DNA of 56,822 bases, taken from assembly GCA_040901765.1 (NCBI GenBank), contig JBBDYG010000130.1, positions 1-56,822 on the forward strand, written 5' to 3'. The position numbers and the translations under genes were made by a program. Positions within the stretch are counted from its first letter, which is position 1; every line of letters begins with the position of its first letter. Source of the stretch: JBBDYG01 sp040901765 (GTDB lineage Bacteria > Planctomycetota > Planctomycetia > Pirellulales > Lacipirellulaceae). Below the pieces are notes generated by a model. That model had not been told where the DNA came from, did no database searches, and saw only the letters and a program-made list of their open reading frames with translations. Of this stretch, positions 38,639 to 47,590 are shown piece by piece.

Positions 38639-39946
38639 ATGCATTGCCGTGGACCTCGTTTAAGTCGTCGGGGCTTTTTGGCGGTCGGAACTGTCGCCGG
38701 CCTCGGCCTGGAATTGGCCGACTTCTTCGCCATTCGCCAAGCCCAAGCCGCGGAGAACCTTTTTGAGACTCCGCCGGTCGTCGCCGAGAGCGTCATTCAG
38801 ATCTTTTTGCCCGGCGGTTCGTCGGCGCAGGAGACTTTTGATCCGAAGCCGTTTGCGCCGATCGAATACCGCGGCGAATTGAAGGCGATTCCGACCAAGA
38901 TCCCTGGCGAATCGTTCAGCGAATTACTCCCCAAGACGGCGGACATTGCCGACCGACTCACGGTGGTCCGTTCGCTGACCCACGGCGAAGCGGCCCACGA
39001 GCGCGGCTCGCACAACATGTTCACCGGCTACCGACCCAGCCCCGCGCTGATTTTCCCCAGCATGGGCAGCGTGGTCAGCCACGAGTTCGGTCCGCGGAAC
39101 AACCTTCCACCCTATGTCTGCATTCCCGGCGAGCCAAACGAGTTTGCGGGTTCTGGTTACCTAAGCTCTTCGTTTGCTCCATTTAGCTTGGGAGACGATC
39201 CTGCGCGAGATGGCTTTCAAGTTCGCGACCTGAGCCTACCTGGCGGTGTGGATGAAGCCCGCTATCAGCGCCGGCTGTCGGCGCTCGAAGCCGTCAACGA
39301 GCGGTTTATAAAGAGCACCACGTCGGACAACGTGGGCGCCATGTCCACATTTTATCAACGGGCGTTCGACTTGATCGGCTCGCCGCAGGCGCGTGAGGCG
39401 TTCAACATCCAGGCGGAACCCGATGCGATGCGCGACCGCTACGGCCGCAATCAAGCCGGTCAGCGAATGCTGATGGCCCGCCGTTTAGTCGAAGCCGGCG
39501 CGCGATTCGTGTCGCTGTCGTACGGTGGTTGGGATCATCACACCAACATCTTCGCCGCCTCGCGCAACGAAGTGCCGGTGCTGGATCAAGCGTTCGCAGC
39601 GCTGGTCACCGACCTGGAGGAACGCGGCATGCTCGATAAGACGCTTGTGATTGTGTCGACCGAGTTTGGACGGACCCCCAAAGTAAACGGCACCGCCGGT
39701 CGCGATCACTGGTCGAAAGTGTTTAGCGTGGTGATGGCGGGTGGCGGCACGAAGCGCGGAGCCATCGTTGGATCTTCCGGTCCCACCGCCACCGAGCCGG
39801 ACGACACGCCGATCTCGCCCGAAGACCTGGCCACAACCATTTACAATCAACTCGGCATCGCAGCGGCAAAAGAGTTGATGGCCCCCGGCGATCGTCCCAT
39901 TGAGATCGTTAATGGTGGCGCGGTGCGGCGTGAGATGTTGGCCTAA
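38639..39946 (+). CDS. DUF1501 protein with Tat signal
   Basis: A 435-residue protein with GGAGG 5 bases before the ATG. The twin-arginine signal is LSRRGFLAVGTVAGLGLELADFF. The DUF1501 (sulfatase-like alkaline-phosphatase-fold) body shows VIQIFLPGGSSAQETFDPKP, LTVVRSLTHGEAAHERGSHNMFTGYRPSP, FPSMGSVVSHEFG, NQAGQRMLMARRLVEAGARFVSLSYGGWDHHTN and LVIVSTEFGRTPKVNGTAGRDHWSKVFSVVMAGGG. The His/Asp residues in WDHH, EFGRTP and GRDHW are probable metal ligands. The family is very common in planctomycetes, usually next to PSCyt/DUF1549 genes as here; its exact substrate is not known. Confidence 0.95.
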   Translation: MHCRGPRLSRRGFLAVGTVAGLGLELADFFAIRQAQAAENLFETPPVVAESVIQIFLPGGSSAQETFDPKPFAPIEYRGELKAIPTKIPGESFSELLPKTADIADRLTVVRSLTHGEAAHERGSHNMFTGYRPSPALIFPSMGSVVSHEFGPRNNLPPYVCIPGEPNEFAGSGYLSSSFAPFSLGDDPARDGFQVRDLSLPGGVDEARYQRRLSALEAVNERFIKSTTSDNVGAMSTFYQRAFDLIGSPQAREAFNIQAEPDAMRDRYGRNQAGQRMLMARRLVEAGARFVSLSYGGWDHHTNIFAASRNEVPVLDQAFAALVTDLEERGMLDKTLVIVSTEFGRTPKVNGTAGRDHWSKVFSVVMAGGGTKRGAIVGSSGPTATEPDDTPISPEDLATTIYNQLGIAAAKELMAPGDRPIEIVNGGAVRREMLA

Positions 39947-39999
39947 CGCGACATTTGTTTTCAACTCGCCGCATTTGTTGGAACGGAGAAGGTAAAGCG

Positions 40000-42348
40000 A
40001 TGAGGCAAGTCCTTGGCAGTTTAGTGGTAGCGCTGGTATGCATGGCTGGCACGACTCGGGCGGCGTCGCCGCGGTTGGATCACATGCAGCCGCAGGGTGG
40101 TCAGCGGGGGACGGAAGTCGCCGTCTCGTTTCTCGGCGGGCGAATTGGGCAGGACGCCGAGCAGTTGCTATTCAACGTGCCCGGCATCGAAGTCCGCAGT
40201 CTGGAGAAGGTTGACGACAACCATCTAAAGGCGACTTTGGCGATCGCGGCCGACAGCCCCTTGGGGATTCACCAGGTGCGAGTTCGCACGGCAACTGGAA
40301 TCACCAATCTGCGCACGTTTCACGTCGGCGCACTACCGGAGAACACTGAGCTAGAACCAAACTCCGAGTTTCCCACCCCACAAGCGATTCCACTGGGCAC
40401 CGTGGTCAATGGCGTAGTTACCAACGAGGACGTTGATTATTTCGTCGTTGAAGCCGCTGAGGGCGACCGGATTTCAGTGGAAGTCGAAGGATTGCGGCTC
40501 GGCCGGACGTTCTTTGATCCCGCAGTTGCGATTCTCGACGAGCAACGTTTTGAGCTAGCCGCCAGCGACGATTCCACATTGCTGTTCCAAGATTGTTTCT
40601 GCACGGTGCGCGCGCCCAAAGCGGGTAAATACATCATCGAACTTCGCGAAACTTCGTATCGCGGAGATGACGCCAGCACGTATCGATTGCACGTCGGTAA
40701 GTTTCCGCGTCCGGCGGCGGCGTTTCCGGGCGGCGGCCCCCCGGGGCAATCGCTCGACGTGCGCTGGTTAGGCGATCCGCTCGGTGAACGATCGGAAAGC
40801 GTGGTACTGCCAACGCAGCGCGTGCTGGAACATCCGCTCCACGCAACCGACGACGGTGGCATTTCCCCGTCGGGCATCCCGCTACGAGTGCTCGAGTTGC
40901 CCAACGTGGTGGAAGCGGAGCCTAATGAAGATCTCAACCAGGCTACTCCCGGACCCGCACCGTCCGCTTTCTGCGGCATCTTGAGCGGCGCCGAAGACAA
41001 AGATTTTTTCCGCTTCCCGGCCAAGAAGGGTGAGGTATTTGACATCCAAGCGATCGCGCGGACAATTCGCTCGCCGCTCGACCCGATCATGCGCATCAGC
41101 AAAGCCAGCGGCGAGCAGCTTATGGGCGCGGACGACAACGGCAACGCGCCGGACAGCTATTTCCGCTTCACAGCGCCGGAAGATGGCGAGTACGTAATCG
41201 AAGTCGGCGATCATCTCCGGCAGGGCAGCCCGCTGCATGTCTACCGCGTCGAGATTACGCGGCCCGAACCAACGGTCGATCTCATTCTGGAAGAACGGTC
41301 GCAGTATGTCGCCACGGAGGTTTCCGTGCCGCAAGGGAATCGTATGGCCGTAATGGTGACCGCCAATCGACGTGAATTCGGCGGTGAATTGCAATTGGAG
41401 CTGGGCGATTTACCCGCCGGCGTCACGGCTCAGGCGTTTCCGCTCGCCGCGGATTACAACCGCGTGCCGGTCGTGTTGACGGCCGACCCTGCCGCGGCCC
41501 GCGATGCGAAGCTCTCGGCCATCACGGCGAAGCTCGTCGACGGTTCGCTGCCAGTGCGGAGTAATTTTCGCCAGCAAACTTGGTTGGTGCGCGGCGCAAA
41601 CAACATCAACGTGTGGAGCCAGTGGGCCGAACGCGCGGCGGTGGCCGTGGTGAACCCTGCCCCGTTCTCCATACGCATCGTCGAGCCGAAGGTGCCGCTG
41701 GTGCAGAACGGTTCTATGGAATTGAAGGTTGTCGCGGAGCGTAAGGATGGCTTCAACGGCGCGATCGCGGTGAGAACGTTGTACGATCCGCCGGGAATCT
41801 CGTCCAATCGCAGCATCAGCATCGCCGCAGACGCCACGGAAGTGACCATCCCCATCACGGCGTCCGCCGGTACGGCGGCTCGCGAATGGAAAATGGTGGT
41901 GGAGGCGGAATCCGATGTGAACGGCCCGCTGCTGATCGCTTCAGAGTTTGCCAACCTGCGTGTCGCGGCGCCCTACCTAACCATGACCTACCCCGCCGCC
42001 GCGACCGAGCCGGGTAAGTCGATCGATTACCCGATCGCAATTGAAAACCTTACACCGTTTGAAGGCGAAGCTACGGTCAACCTAATCGGCCTACCGCCAG
42101 GCGTAACGACCACGCCACTGACGATCACGAAGGACTCGAAGCAGTTAGTCTTTCCACTTGCCGTGGCGGCCGATGCGAAGATCGGGCACCACAAGCAACT
42201 CTTTTGCAGTGTGGTGATTACCGAGCAAGGGGAACCGGTGACACACGCTTTAGTCGGCGGTGAATTGCGTATCGACGAACCCCTGCCGCCGGAGCAGCCG
42301 GAAAAAACCGCTCAGCAGGCGCCCGCAGTGACTGGAGAATCGTCATGA
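40000..42348 (+). CDS. exported protein with pre-peptidase C-terminal (PPC) domains
   Basis: A 782-residue protein from ATG 40000, with GGAGAAGG upstream. The signal peptide is VLGSLVVALVCMAGTTRA. An IPT/TIG-like opening (LDHMQPQGGQRGTEVAVSFLGG) is followed by two PPC-type modules: NSEFPTPQAIPLGTVVNGVVTNEDVDYFVVEAAEGDRISVEVEG and NEDLNQATPGPAPSAFCGILSGAEDKDFFRFPAKKGEVFDIQA. Ig-like beta domains make up the remainder. No catalytic site is evident. It is probably a periplasmic carbohydrate- or protein-binding partner of the neighbouring DUF1501 and cytochrome proteins. Its stop overlaps the next start as ATGA (42345-42348). Confidence 0.9.
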   Translation: MRQVLGSLVVALVCMAGTTRAASPRLDHMQPQGGQRGTEVAVSFLGGRIGQDAEQLLFNVPGIEVRSLEKVDDNHLKATLAIAADSPLGIHQVRVRTATGITNLRTFHVGALPENTELEPNSEFPTPQAIPLGTVVNGVVTNEDVDYFVVEAAEGDRISVEVEGLRLGRTFFDPAVAILDEQRFELAASDDSTLLFQDCFCTVRAPKAGKYIIELRETSYRGDDASTYRLHVGKFPRPAAAFPGGGPPGQSLDVRWLGDPLGERSESVVLPTQRVLEHPLHATDDGGISPSGIPLRVLELPNVVEAEPNEDLNQATPGPAPSAFCGILSGAEDKDFFRFPAKKGEVFDIQAIARTIRSPLDPIMRISKASGEQLMGADDNGNAPDSYFRFTAPEDGEYVIEVGDHLRQGSPLHVYRVEITRPEPTVDLILEERSQYVATEVSVPQGNRMAVMVTANRREFGGELQLELGDLPAGVTAQAFPLAADYNRVPVVLTADPAAARDAKLSAITAKLVDGSLPVRSNFRQQTWLVRGANNINVWSQWAERAAVAVVNPAPFSIRIVEPKVPLVQNGSMELKVVAERKDGFNGAIAVRTLYDPPGISSNRSISIAADATEVTIPITASAGTAAREWKMVVEAESDVNGPLLIASEFANLRVAAPYLTMTYPAAATEPGKSIDYPIAIENLTPFEGEATVNLIGLPPGVTTTPLTITKDSKQLVFPLAVAADAKIGHHKQLFCSVVITEQGEPVTHALVGGELRIDEPLPPEQPEKTAQQAPAVTGESS

Positions 42349-44828
42349 GGATTGTGAGTCATTTCCCTAGGTGCGTAGCCATCGTGGTGTTGACGACGTC
42401 CGCGGTGCTATGTCGCGCCGAAACGTCGGAGCCTGTCGGTCAGCCGGTTGCCGCCGCTACAGAGTCGCCGGCGATAGTAGGGCTTGCGCTCTACCCACCG
42501 CAGGTGGCGCTCGACCACGCCGACGACTACCAAGGAGTCATCGCCGTCGCTACACAGGCCGACGGCGTCACTCTCGACGTGACTGACAAGGTAAGCTGGG
42601 TGCTCGCCCCCGATGCACCGGCAAAGCTCGATGGCACCACCCTGCGCCCCGTGGCGAACGGCAATGCAACCGTAAAAGCCACGCACGCCGGCCACGAGGC
42701 TGCAATCGAAGTGACGGTCGCAGGCGCCGACCAACACCCAGCAATTAGCTTCCGTCACGACGTGATGCCGGTATTCATGCGGGGCGGCTGCAATGCCGGT
42801 GGATGTCACGGCTCGGCGCGAGGCAAAGATGGCTTCCGATTAAGCTTGTTTGGCTTCGATCCCGAAGGCGACCACTTCCGCTTGACGCGCGAGCAGGCGG
42901 TGCGGCGGATCAATGTCACCGTGCCCGAAGACAGCCTGCTGCTGGCCAAAATCACCAACGAAGTGCCCCACACCGGTGGCAAGCAATTCGAGCGCGGCAG
43001 CGTGTATTACGAAACGCTGCGCAAGTGGATTGCCGCGGGAGCCGTCAATGATGTGAGTACGGCGCCGACGATCACGAGCGTGACGATCTATCCCCCGCGA
43101 GCGGTGTTGGAAGGGGAGGGCGCCACGCAAAAGTTCATCGCGGTCGCACTGTATTCAACCGGTGTCACGCGCGACGTCACGAATATGGCCGCATTTCTCA
43201 CCAACAACGAATCCTCCGCTCTAGTTAATGCGGATGGATTGGTCACGGCCGGGCAGCGAGGCGAAGCGTTTGTAATGGCCCGCTTCGATACCCATACCGT
43301 GGGCAGCCAGGTGCTCGCTCTGCCCGCGGGGCAACCATTCACCCCAGCCGAAGAAAAACCCGTTAACTATATCGACGAACTGGTGGCGAAGAAGCTCAAT
43401 ACCTTGCGGATCAATCCAAGCCCTATTTGCAGCGACGAAGAATTCCTGCGACGGGTGAATCTCGACATCGTCGGCCGCACGCCGACCCGCGCGGAATACG
43501 AACTGTTCCTAGCCGACACCGACCCCGCCAAGCGGGCGTCCAAGATCGACGAACTCCTGGCTCGTAAAGAGTTTGCCGAGATTTGGGCCATGAAGTGGTC
43601 GGAACTATTGATGGTCAAGTCGATCCCCAACCGCGTTGAGTACAAGCCGATGTTCTTGTATTCGCAGTGGCTCACGCGGCAAATCGCCGGCGGCGTGCCG
43701 CTCGATGAAATGGTCCGCAACCTACTCGGGGCAAATGGCGGCTCCTTCTCCAGTCCGGCGGTGAATTTCTATCAGATCGAAGAAACCACCCAAGAGACTG
43801 CCGAGAATGTCGCACAGGTCTTTCTCGGGATTCGCATGCAGTGTGCCCAGTGCCACAATCATCCGTTCGACCGTTGGACGATGGACGATTACTACGCCTT
43901 TACTGCGTTCTTCTCGCAAATCGGTCGCAAGCAAGGCGAAGATTATCGCGAGACAATCGTCTTCGATCGCCGAGAGGGCGAGGTCAATCACTTGGTCGGC
44001 GGCCGGGTGATGAAACCGAAGTTCTTAGGCGGGACGGAGCCAGAGATTAAGGACCGCGACCGGCGCGCCGAGCTGGCCGACTGGATCACGGCTCCTGACA
44101 ACCCCTACTTTGCCGTGAATGTTTCCAACCGCGTTTGGGCGCATTTCTTCGGCGTTGGCATCGTTGAGCCGGTGGACGACGTGCGGGTCAGCAATCCGCC
44201 GAGCAACCCCGATTTGTTCGCGGAACTGGGCAAACGCCTCAAGGATTACAAGTACGATCTCCGACAACTGGTGCGGGATATTTGCAACTCGAACACGTAT
44301 CAACGCTCGTCGACGCCCAATGACACGAATGCCACCGATCAATTGAACTTCGCTCGCGCCGGCATTCGTCGAATCCCGGCCGAAATGTTACTCGACACTT
44401 TGTGCCAAGTAACTGGTGCGCAAGAGAAGTTCCCCGGCCTGCCGCTGGGCGCTGGAGCAGTGCAGATCGGCGATGGGGGCACGAGCACTTACTTTCTAAC
44501 TACCTTCGGGCGCGCGCCGCGCGCCACGGTGTGCGCTTGCGAAGCCAAGGCCGAGCCGACGTTGTCCCAAGCGCTCCATCTGCTGAATGGCGGCGCCGTC
44601 CATAACAAGATTGAGCAAGGTAAAGTCATCGAGCAATTGCTGGATGCTGGCAAGAAGCCCGCGGAAGCGATCGATGACATCTATATTCGCTGTCTATCCC
44701 GCAAACCGACGGCGGAGGAATCGCAAGAACTGCTCGCCATGTGCGGGGACAACCCGCGTCCAGTGGCGGAACTGCAAGACATTTTCTGGGCGGTGCTTAA
44801 TTCGCGTGAGTTCTTATTTAATCGATAG
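42345..44828 (+). CDS. DUF1549/DUF1553 protein with Ig-like domains and heme-type motifs
   Basis: An 827-residue protein translationally coupled to the previous gene by an ATGA overlap. It has a signal peptide, a Big_2-like Ig domain (residues 40-130), then FRHDVMPVFMRGGCNAGGCHGSARGKDGFRLSLFGFDPEGD, where the Cys-x4-Cys-His replaces the usual CXXCH. A second Ig-like domain follows (220-330). DUF1549 (YIDELVAKKLNTLRINPSPICSDEEFLRRVNLDIVGRTPT, FAEIWAMKWSELLMVK) contains a true CXXCH (MQCAQCHNHPFDRW). DUF1553 ends the protein (NPYFAVNVSNRVWAHFFGVGIVEPVDDVR, FARAGIRRIPAEMLLDTLCQVTG). It is a planctomycete-typical protein, probably a periplasmic redox-active cytochrome-like enzyme; the substrate is unknown. 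Confidence 0.94.
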   Translation: MRIVSHFPRCVAIVVLTTSAVLCRAETSEPVGQPVAAATESPAIVGLALYPPQVALDHADDYQGVIAVATQADGVTLDVTDKVSWVLAPDAPAKLDGTTLRPVANGNATVKATHAGHEAAIEVTVAGADQHPAISFRHDVMPVFMRGGCNAGGCHGSARGKDGFRLSLFGFDPEGDHFRLTREQAVRRINVTVPEDSLLLAKITNEVPHTGGKQFERGSVYYETLRKWIAAGAVNDVSTAPTITSVTIYPPRAVLEGEGATQKFIAVALYSTGVTRDVTNMAAFLTNNESSALVNADGLVTAGQRGEAFVMARFDTHTVGSQVLALPAGQPFTPAEEKPVNYIDELVAKKLNTLRINPSPICSDEEFLRRVNLDIVGRTPTRAEYELFLADTDPAKRASKIDELLARKEFAEIWAMKWSELLMVKSIPNRVEYKPMFLYSQWLTRQIAGGVPLDEMVRNLLGANGGSFSSPAVNFYQIEETTQETAENVAQVFLGIRMQCAQCHNHPFDRWTMDDYYAFTAFFSQIGRKQGEDYRETIVFDRREGEVNHLVGGRVMKPKFLGGTEPEIKDRDRRAELADWITAPDNPYFAVNVSNRVWAHFFGVGIVEPVDDVRVSNPPSNPDLFAELGKRLKDYKYDLRQLVRDICNSNTYQRSSTPNDTNATDQLNFARAGIRRIPAEMLLDTLCQVTGAQEKFPGLPLGAGAVQIGDGGTSTYFLTTFGRAPRATVCACEAKAEPTLSQALHLLNGGAVHNKIEQGKVIEQLLDAGKKPAEAIDDIYIRCLSRKPTAEESQELLAMCGDNPRPVAELQDIFWAVLNSREFLFNR

Positions 44829-44840
44829 AGGAATTGACCG

Positions 44841-47294
44841 TTGCAAACTGAGAATTGCAAATCGAGCAGTAAATCCCGTCGTCCGGCGTCGCTTAGGCTG
44901 CGCCGCAGAAATTTGCAATTTGCATTCTGCATTCTGCAATTTGCAATCTGTGGCTCCGCATTGGCGCAGGAGCCGGCGAAGGTGACCTACGAGGACCATA
45001 TAAAGCCGATCTTTCGGCAGCACTGCTTTACTTGCCACGGCACCGAGCAGAAGAAGAGCGATTTGGCGCTCGATAACTACGGCACCGCGATGGCCGGCGG
45101 AGCGAGTGGCGAAGTGCTCTTTGCGGGCGACCTCGATAGTTCGCGCCTGTGGACCATGGTGACGCACCAAGAGACCCCTTCCATGCCCCCCGGCGGCGAA
45201 AAGTTGCCGCAAGCGGAGCTGGATGTGATCCAAGCCTGGATTCAGGGCGGCCTGCTGGAAAACTCAGGCTCGAAGGCCAAGCCGACCAAGAAATCGGCCG
45301 TGGCGGAATTCAAGCCGACGGCCGACAATCGCCCCGAAGGCGAGCCAGCGATGCCCATCGGCCTGTACCGCGAGCCTCTCGTTGTCGCCGATCGTGAAGG
45401 CGCGGTCACGGCATTGGCAACCAGTCCGTGGGCACCGCTCGCTGCAGTGGCCGGACTACGCCAGGTATCGCTGTACCATACCGATTCGGCGGAGCTTTTG
45501 GGCATCTTGCCATTTCTCGAAGGTTCGCCGTACGTGCTGCGTTTCAGCCGCGACGGCAGTCTGCTAATGGCCGCCGGCGGTCGAGGTGCGTCGCTCGGCA
45601 TGGCCGCGCTGTATGACGTAAAGTCGGGCCTACGGTTAACGACCGTGGGTGATGAACTTGACGCCGTGCTCGCCGCCGATCTGCGGGCCGATCGATCACT
45701 GGTAGCGCTTGGTGGCCCGCGAAAGATCGTGCGCGTGTATCGCGTCGCCGATGGCACGCTCGCTTATGAAATCACCAAACATACCGATTGGGTGACGTCC
45801 CTCCAATTCAGTCCTGACGGCAAGTTTTTGGTCACCGGCGACCGCGGTGGTGCGTTGTTTTTGTGGGATGCGGCGACTGGTCGTGAACGAGGCGACTTAA
45901 AAGGACATACGGAGCAGATCACTGCCGTCTCGTGGCGCAGCGACAGCAGCGTCATCGCGTCGGGCAGCGAGGACGACACAATCAAACTCTGGAAGACCGA
46001 CGCCCAGCCGATCAAGAACTGGGCCGCGCACGGCGGCGGGGTGTTGTCAGTCGAATTCGCCCGCACCGGTGAAATCGTCAGCGCCGGACGCGATCGGGTC
46101 GTGAAGACGTGGAATGCCGAGGGCGCGGCGATTCGCAACGTGGCCACGACCGATGACATCACGCTGCATGCCTGCTTCACGCACGATGGCAAACGAGTCA
46201 TTGCGGCCGATTGGGCGGGCAACGTTCGCGTGTACGAAGGCGAATCAGGCACTCAAGCGGCAACGCTTGACCCCAATCCACCGACTCTCGATACACGCAT
46301 CGCAGCAAAGGAAGCCGACGTTGCCCGGCTCAAGCAGTCCAGTCAGGAGGCGGAACAAAAACTTGCTGCGGCCCAGCAGACGCTTGCTGCCGCCGAAGCG
46401 GCTGAAGCCCAATACAAATCGCAGCGCGACGCGGCTCAGCAGGCGCACGTTGCGGCCGTGGAGAAGCGGCGACTAACGGCCGACGAGATTGTAAAGATCG
46501 TTGCCGCTTGGCGAACGGCTGTGGATGCTGCCAATGCGGCCGGCACATCGCTTGCGCAAATCGATACCAAGGTAGCCGACGCGCGGCAAGCGCTCGTCGC
46601 CGCTCAAGCGGCCCCGCCCGAGAAGCAAGTCGATGTGAAACCATTCACCGACGCGGTCGCACAAGCCGAAGTGGAGCTGGCTGCGGCTCGCGAAGCGAAG
46701 TCCGCCGCCGACAAGTCGGTGGCCGATGCCCAGGCGCAGAAGACACAAGCCGAGGTCCAAGCCGCCGAAGCCGCGACGGCCGCTGAGCAAGCCCAGGCGT
46801 CGGTTTCGGAAGTCGCTGCACGGGCGAACCAGGTGCCGGCCGTCACGCCGCTACGTGAAGCAACGGAGATCGCCGCCAAGGCCCATCAAGCGCAAGCCGC
46901 AGAATTACCCAATATGGAGGCCCAACTCGCGGCGCTGGTAGCCGAGCGCGACGCTTACCGTATGGCACAGCAGAAGCTCGCTGATGAACTCACAACAGTG
47001 CAGGGCGGCGTGCCGACCGCCGAATCGGCGGTGCAAGCGGCGACCAGTGAACACGAGCAAGCGAAGCTGCAACTAGCAGAGCGCCAAGCAGCCGTCGACG
47101 CGTTGGCCGCCCAACTTGCCGAATTACAGAAGGCCATGGAACCGGTCGCCGGCGAAGAGCGCGGCAAAGCAGAACTGCTCGCCGCTAAGCAGGCGGAACT
47201 TGAAGGCCTCACGAACCGCATCGCAGAGATTGAAGCCCGCCGAGCGGAATTGACGGCTGCGGACGAGATTCGGAAAAAGTATGCCGCAAAATAG
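44841..47294 (+). CDS. planctomycete cytochrome-c domain, WD40 propeller and long coiled coil
   Basis: An 817-residue protein. The start is a TTG at 44841: a stop codon lies 4 bases before it, no earlier start exists in frame, and GAGGAA (44828-44833) is well placed. The signal peptide core LQFAFCILQFAICG is encoded by heptamer repeats (44911-44950). Residues 45-130 are a PSCyt1 domain with CXXCH (HCFTCHGTEQKKSDLALDNY, PSMPPGGEKLPQAELDVIQAWIQGG). Residues 150-480 are WD40 repeats (HTDWVTSLQFSPDGKFLVTGDRGGALFLWDAATG, GHTEQITAVSWRSDSSVIASGSEDDTIKLW). Residues 485-810 are a long Ala/Glu/Gln-rich coiled coil. It is the last gene of the DUF1501 operon and is expected in the periplasm. Confidence 0.93.
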   Translation: MQTENCKSSSKSRRPASLRLRRRNLQFAFCILQFAICGSALAQEPAKVTYEDHIKPIFRQHCFTCHGTEQKKSDLALDNYGTAMAGGASGEVLFAGDLDSSRLWTMVTHQETPSMPPGGEKLPQAELDVIQAWIQGGLLENSGSKAKPTKKSAVAEFKPTADNRPEGEPAMPIGLYREPLVVADREGAVTALATSPWAPLAAVAGLRQVSLYHTDSAELLGILPFLEGSPYVLRFSRDGSLLMAAGGRGASLGMAALYDVKSGLRLTTVGDELDAVLAADLRADRSLVALGGPRKIVRVYRVADGTLAYEITKHTDWVTSLQFSPDGKFLVTGDRGGALFLWDAATGRERGDLKGHTEQITAVSWRSDSSVIASGSEDDTIKLWKTDAQPIKNWAAHGGGVLSVEFARTGEIVSAGRDRVVKTWNAEGAAIRNVATTDDITLHACFTHDGKRVIAADWAGNVRVYEGESGTQAATLDPNPPTLDTRIAAKEADVARLKQSSQEAEQKLAAAQQTLAAAEAAEAQYKSQRDAAQQAHVAAVEKRRLTADEIVKIVAAWRTAVDAANAAGTSLAQIDTKVADARQALVAAQAAPPEKQVDVKPFTDAVAQAEVELAAAREAKSAADKSVADAQAQKTQAEVQAAEAATAAEQAQASVSEVAARANQVPAVTPLREATEIAAKAHQAQAAELPNMEAQLAALVAERDAYRMAQQKLADELTTVQGGVPTAESAVQAATSEHEQAKLQLAERQAAVDALAAQLAELQKAMEPVAGEERGKAELLAAKQAELEGLTNRIAEIEARRAELTAADEIRKKYAAK
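44911..44950. repeat. heptamer tandem repeat coding part of a signal peptide
   Basis: ATTTGCA, ATTTGCA, TTCTGCA, TTCTGCA, ATTTGCA, ATCTG. Three heptamers equal seven codons, so the peptide repeats as LQFAFCI-LQFAIC. Related TTGCAAA-type units lie at 44841-44865. Confidence 0.88.
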
Positions 47295-47303
47295 CGAAAT
47301 CCG

Positions 47304-47325
47304 TTAGCCGCGTCGGTTGCGACGC
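47304..47325. repeat. single arm related to the 8782-8843 inverted repeat
   Basis: TTAGCCGCG at the left end and TTGCGACGC at the right, with a changed middle, matching about 20 bases of the 27-base arm at 8782. The partner arm is missing. Located just after the cytochrome/WD40 gene. Confidence 0.6.
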
Positions 47326-47394
47326 AATTCTCACGGCGATCCACCCTTTGACCACCCCTGCTCTTCGGCGTACAAATAAATCTCTCGACGGCTC

Positions 47395-47490
47395 GGCGAG
47401 GGGTCCCTGCAATGGGGGCCTTGCGAACCTGGTCAGGGTGGAAACACAGCAGCCATAAGCTCGCGCTTCTTTGTGTGGGGGCCTCTCGCT
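47395..47490 (+). ncRNA. ffs: signal recognition particle RNA (small bacterial type)
   Basis: About 96 bases. The terminal stem pairs GCGAGGGGTCCC (47396-47407) with GGGGGCCTCTCGC (47477-47489), including G-U pairs. The conserved domain IV is present: CTTGCGAACCTGGTCAGG, a GTG-GAAA-CAC tetraloop hairpin, and AGCAGCC as the 3' side of the Ffh-binding internal loop. It sits 100 bases before dnaX, a gene order found in many bacteria, which supports the call. It binds Ffh for co-translational targeting of membrane proteins. Confidence 0.92.
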
Positions 47491-47590
47491 CAGCCGCCGT
47501 CTCAATTGCGGAATTCGGATTGCGGAATGAATTTGTACTTGATTCCTCACTAAGTTTTGCTGCTGTCATTAGGAAACTTGCCGCTTCGCT

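Noticed and set aside
47395..47490. tmRNA or RNase P RNA
   Set aside because: Length about 96 bases and the domain IV signature GGTCAGG..GGAAAC..AGCAGCC identify SRP RNA.
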